Source: Poronia punctata (taxonomy: Eukaryota > Ascomycota > Sordariomycetes > Xylariales > Xylariaceae). Taken from it: 64,000 nucleotides of DNA. The position numbers and the translations under genes were made by a program. Where the stretch lies: positions 219,930-283,929 of the forward strand of contig MU401479.1 in NCBI GenBank assembly GCA_022579005.1, given 5' to 3'. Of the stretch, positions 61,132-64,000 are shown piece by piece. The notes below the pieces were generated by a model. That model saw nothing but the letters and a program-made list of their open reading frames with translations, had not been told where the DNA came from and did not search any database. Every line of letters begins with the position of its first letter. The first letter of the stretch is position 1.

Positions 61132-62595
61132 ATGTCTCACAACATGACACAGCTCGACTCTGCCGATCCTGAGGCCCCGCGGTGGCCGGGCGTTACGCCT
61201 TCTCTACCGGTGTATACGGCCAACGCCAACGCGTGTACGGCCGACTACCGAGCCCCTCGCGTCAAGTACGTCAAGGATGACCCCGTCGTACCCTCATTCA
61301 TTGGGTTCCTAGAAACAACCATGGACAGCCTCCTGCTCATCGAGGCCGCCATGCAGGGTCGTATCCCAGTGGCCTTTCGCCGCCCATCTGAAGCAGAGCG
61401 TCCTCGCTGCTACCAGAGCGGGCACGTGTTCTACTTTGAAGAGGAGTCTTCGAAGTTACAGCGATGGACCGACGGGGTGATGTGGAGCGCCAGCCGTATC
61501 TTGACCCACTACCTCGTCTATAGAGAGGTCATTCAAACCAAAAATGGGAAGTCTAAGAAGAAGAGTGCTGCCAAGGGCAAATCCACGGCACCAGTCACGG
61601 GACTTAAGGCGCGCATCACCACAGATCCCCGATACATCGTACAGGAAGCGGATCGCAAAATCATCGCGTCCCTTATTGATACATTCGATTTCGTCCTCCA
61701 TGGTCTTATCAAGAAGACCTTTACTCTGAAATTGGGCGGCCTAACCCACCACCTCGTCTCATATTACCGATATGACGATGTGAAGAACGGGCGGCTGCGA
61801 ACGCCATCGAATACCGCCTCTTTGGCATGGATCGTTCCTCGGCCTGAATTTTTGCTGGCGGAAAAGTTTGACAAGGCCCCGCTCGAGCCCATCGAGCTCC
61901 AGATGATTGACGAACGGAGTCTGGCACAAAGGGTATATGGGGGAGTGCATCCAGACAATCGCCAGCAACCCGCTCATCCCTTGGCGCAACCCGCCTACCC
62001 CCAGGAGCAGCCGACCTACAACAACAACCACCACCAGCAACACACGCCGCCGGATCATGTTAGCTACGGCCTACAGCCCGCTTATCGGCAGCCTAACGGC
62101 CTCACTCGGTCCCCCCAGGAGCAGCCGGCCTACTACCACCAGCAACCCACGCCGCCGGATCAAGTTAACTACGGCCTACAGCCTAACGGCCTCACCCAGT
62201 CCCCCCACTTCCCTTTTCCAAACGGTCCGAACGTGTGGTCAAATAGTGGCGCTGTGACCTACACGCCGAATCCAGCGGGTTTCCATCAAGAGGTTCCCAT
62301 GATACCTGGCCATCATGAATATTACGACCAAGGACCCTCTTATGGCCTTTTCAGCACAAATGTGGCCCGGAATCCGTCGACACAAGGTGGCTATAACTAC
62401 AGGTCACTCGACGATATGGTTCCTAGAACGAGCCTCGAATACGGGCATCTGAGATCACCACAATCCTTCGACGGTGATTCGTTCATGGCTGCGCTGAGCC
62501 AGGGCTACACAGATAGTCCAATTCTGGCAGAGGCGGAACAAGATATAGAGATGGGCCAGGACTTTGGCAATTTTGAACACACTTGGGGGATGTAA
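61132..62595 (+). CDS. SGE1: WOPR-domain transcription regulator, Wor1/Ryp1/Sge1 type
   Basis: Single exon, 487 residues from the first true ATG; the upstream open frame begins at a TTG. WOPRa spans about 55-133 (FIGFLETTMDSLLLIEAA, RRPSEAERP, SGHVF, RWTDG, WSASRI, YLVYREV). WOPRb spans about 189-227 (HGLIKKTFTL, HHLVSYYRYDDV, GRLRTPS). A basic KSKKKSAAKGK stretch (140-150) links them and may be a nuclear signal. These fungal regulators bind DNA directly and control morphological switching, sporulation, effector or secondary-metabolite expression. The GFLETTMDSL opening and the lack of Pac2-specific wording favour the Sge1/Ryp1 branch. The C-terminal half is Gln/Pro/Tyr-rich with an internal tandem repeat. 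The long leader is typical of switch regulators. Confidence 0.95.
   Translation: MSHNMTQLDSADPEAPRWPGVTPSLPVYTANANACTADYRAPRVKYVKDDPVVPSFIGFLETTMDSLLLIEAAMQGRIPVAFRRPSEAERPRCYQSGHVFYFEEESSKLQRWTDGVMWSASRILTHYLVYREVIQTKNGKSKKKSAAKGKSTAPVTGLKARITTDPRYIVQEADRKIIASLIDTFDFVLHGLIKKTFTLKLGGLTHHLVSYYRYDDVKNGRLRTPSNTASLAWIVPRPEFLLAEKFDKAPLEPIELQMIDERSLAQRVYGGVHPDNRQQPAHPLAQPAYPQEQPTYNNNHHQQHTPPDHVSYGLQPAYRQPNGLTRSPQEQPAYYHQQPTPPDQVNYGLQPNGLTQSPHFPFPNGPNVWSNSGAVTYTPNPAGFHQEVPMIPGHHEYYDQGPSYGLFSTNVARNPSTQGGYNYRSLDDMVPRTSLEYGHLRSPQSFDGDSFMAALSQGYTDSPILAEAEQDIEMGQDFGNFEHTWGM
62002..62208 (+). repeat. coding tandem repeat in the WOPR protein
   Basis: Two copies, starting at 62002 and 62116, encode QEQPxY, then a His/Gln run, TPPDxVxYGLQP and PNGLTxSP. 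The second copy is shortened by loss of a Tyr-Arg-Gln segment. It lies in the disordered C-terminal region. Confidence 0.85.
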
Positions 62596-63908
62596 ACTTG
62601 TGATATTTTTGTCTTCCTTGTTTTCTTTTTTACTCTGTCTGCTTCGTCGCTATTTTGCTTTCTCTCTATGTATTTTAATTGGATATGTCTTTTAAGGAGT
62701 AGGGCCGCAGTCACAGGGTTGGATCATCAGTTCATGAAGGTACTTGGCAAGCTTGGCGTTGGGGGTAAAAAAGATACCTTACCTACCTATGACCTCTAAG
62801 GCGGAGGCGGAGGCGGCGGCGGCATGTGTATTGGTTTCTGGAAAAGTCTACTCAATTTCACAAATCAATTAGTAACGATTAATTCTAAGTTTTTCTTTGA
62901 ATATACCAACACAGAAGAAAGATCCTAACTTGAGGGGTCTCACGTTTACAAGTGGACAGTGGACGTTGGAGAATTGGGATGAGGCTCAAAATGATCGGAG
63001 GATTTTTGTCTTGTCGATCATTGACACTAGACCTAGCTAGGGAACATGGGACAAGCTTGTTTGCGGGGGTGGGGCCATGCTGCTGGCTGCAGATGTCATA
63101 ATAAAACTGCCTCAAGACCCACCCGGCGTCAGGGGTGGGGGTGGTGTTAACATTGCCTTTGTTGTCCACCGGGTTAGGTACCTCAGTAATACCCATTTAG
63201 TAAGGATAATTGCACTTACTATTACGCGTACTTCTAAATATTGCAGATGGCAGTTGAGAAGTAATAGATTCTATGATTGCCTTTACACTACATACTTTGT
63301 AAGAAAAGACAAAGCAAAAGAAATTACATCCATACCAACACCACCATCTTTCTTAGGATAGAAGTTCTATATACCTACCTACACATCTCTTATACGAAGC
63401 CATGTGCAGCCAGCCGCGCTATCTTATCTAAATATTGTACTGTAAGGTGATTTTTTGTTTGTATACGTATATGTACCTATGTAGGCATATGTGTGTATGT
63501 GTGTATTTTCGTATTGTAACTTGTCCCTTCCCTGACCTTTTTAAAAGAGGAGTGAGCGTATGTGTAATTTATTCAAAGTCAAGCCGGACTTGAAGTCCGT
63601 GGGATAAGGTATCTTTTTTGTTTTTTTAAGTATTGGGCCGACTTGGATTAGATGATAGATACTTAGTAGTTACCTCAACAAAAAAGGTTGAAGGGGGGCA
63701 GTGAGGGAGGGACGGGAGGCAGGGGCCTGTTAAAGCAGTACAGTACGTACTTGTAAATAATTCTCCCCAAGATAGGGGATCTCGTATTAGATTTAGGTAG
63801 GGTACGCTACTGTGAGTGTTTAAACCCATATCTCTCCCGGATAGGGTCCTCTTGACTTTAAGTAAGTAAATCAAGGATATGTTACGTACGTACCTAGGTT
63901 AGGTGGCT

Positions 63909-63950
<42 letters not shown>

Positions 63951-64000
63951 GGTTTGTGGTTGTAAACACATGTGGAATGGGTGGGGGTGGGTTTTTTTTT
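62596..64000. other. 3' flank of WOPR gene and window end
   Basis: No gene recognised. Contains a GGCGGA/GGC microsatellite at 62810-62823, TAGGTACCT words near 63176 and 63891, and a 40-T run. The small ORFs have no domain. Confidence 0.5.
63910..63949. repeat. run of 40 T
   Basis: Uninterrupted homopolymer followed by GGGTTTGTGG. Its length is likely to vary between reads or strains; it may also mark a weak assembly point. Confidence 0.95.

Overview
The window comes from the nuclear genome of a filamentous ascomycete, most likely a sordariomycete. Genes carry short introns of about 50-90 bases with GT..AG ends and CTRAY-type branch points. The gene content is fungal: a WOPR regulator, a Zn2Cys6 regulator, fungal-type NAD-glutamate dehydrogenase, and GH11 and GH78 enzymes. 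Long AT-rich blocks show the footprint of repeat-induced point mutation (RIP). Nothing bacterial or viral was recognised.

Left part (1-28.4 kb). A divergent GH11 xylanase-like enzyme (minus), the mitochondrial processing peptidase alpha subunit (plus), a GH78 alpha-L-rhamnosidase-like enzyme (minus) and NAD-specific glutamate dehydrogenase (minus) come first. A gene desert of about 7 kb follows, with a small AT-rich island at 15.6-16.5 kb. Then come kynureninase (plus), a Hot13-like CHY zinc-finger protein (plus), proteasome alpha4 (minus) and a Zn2Cys6 transcription factor (minus). I rebuilt most of these from several exons, including a 7-base internal exon in proteasome alpha4, a 5-base first coding exon in the CHY gene and a 31-base last exon in glutamate dehydrogenase.

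Middle part (28.4-52.6 kb). A second gene-poor stretch leads to a CorA-type Mg2+ transporter (minus) and a tightly convergent pair, signal peptidase subunit SPC1 (plus) and the RING-H2 protein RBX1/Hrt1 (minus). An accessory island follows. It holds about 7.5 kb of extremely AT-rich DNA containing an LTR retrotransposon whose two LTRs (39811-40056, 46185-46428) differ only by transitions. Next is a degenerate minisatellite of about 2 kb that reverses orientation and becomes more mutated toward the AT-rich block. Last are two unrecognised ORFs, one of them with a tandemly duplicated start region.

Right part (52.6-64 kb). An Edc1/PNRC-like low-complexity protein, tyrosyl-DNA phosphodiesterase with an N-terminal ubiquitin-interacting motif, a degenerate tandem repeat, and a WOPR-domain (Wor1/Ryp1/Sge1 type) regulator with a long leader.

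The conserved genes are housekeeping genes for mitochondrial import, NAD synthesis, glutamate breakdown, proteolysis, DNA repair and mRNA decapping. The two glycoside hydrolases and the two regulators point to a plant-associated or saprotrophic life. No biosynthetic cluster was seen. The most unusual part is the 39.5-52 kb island.
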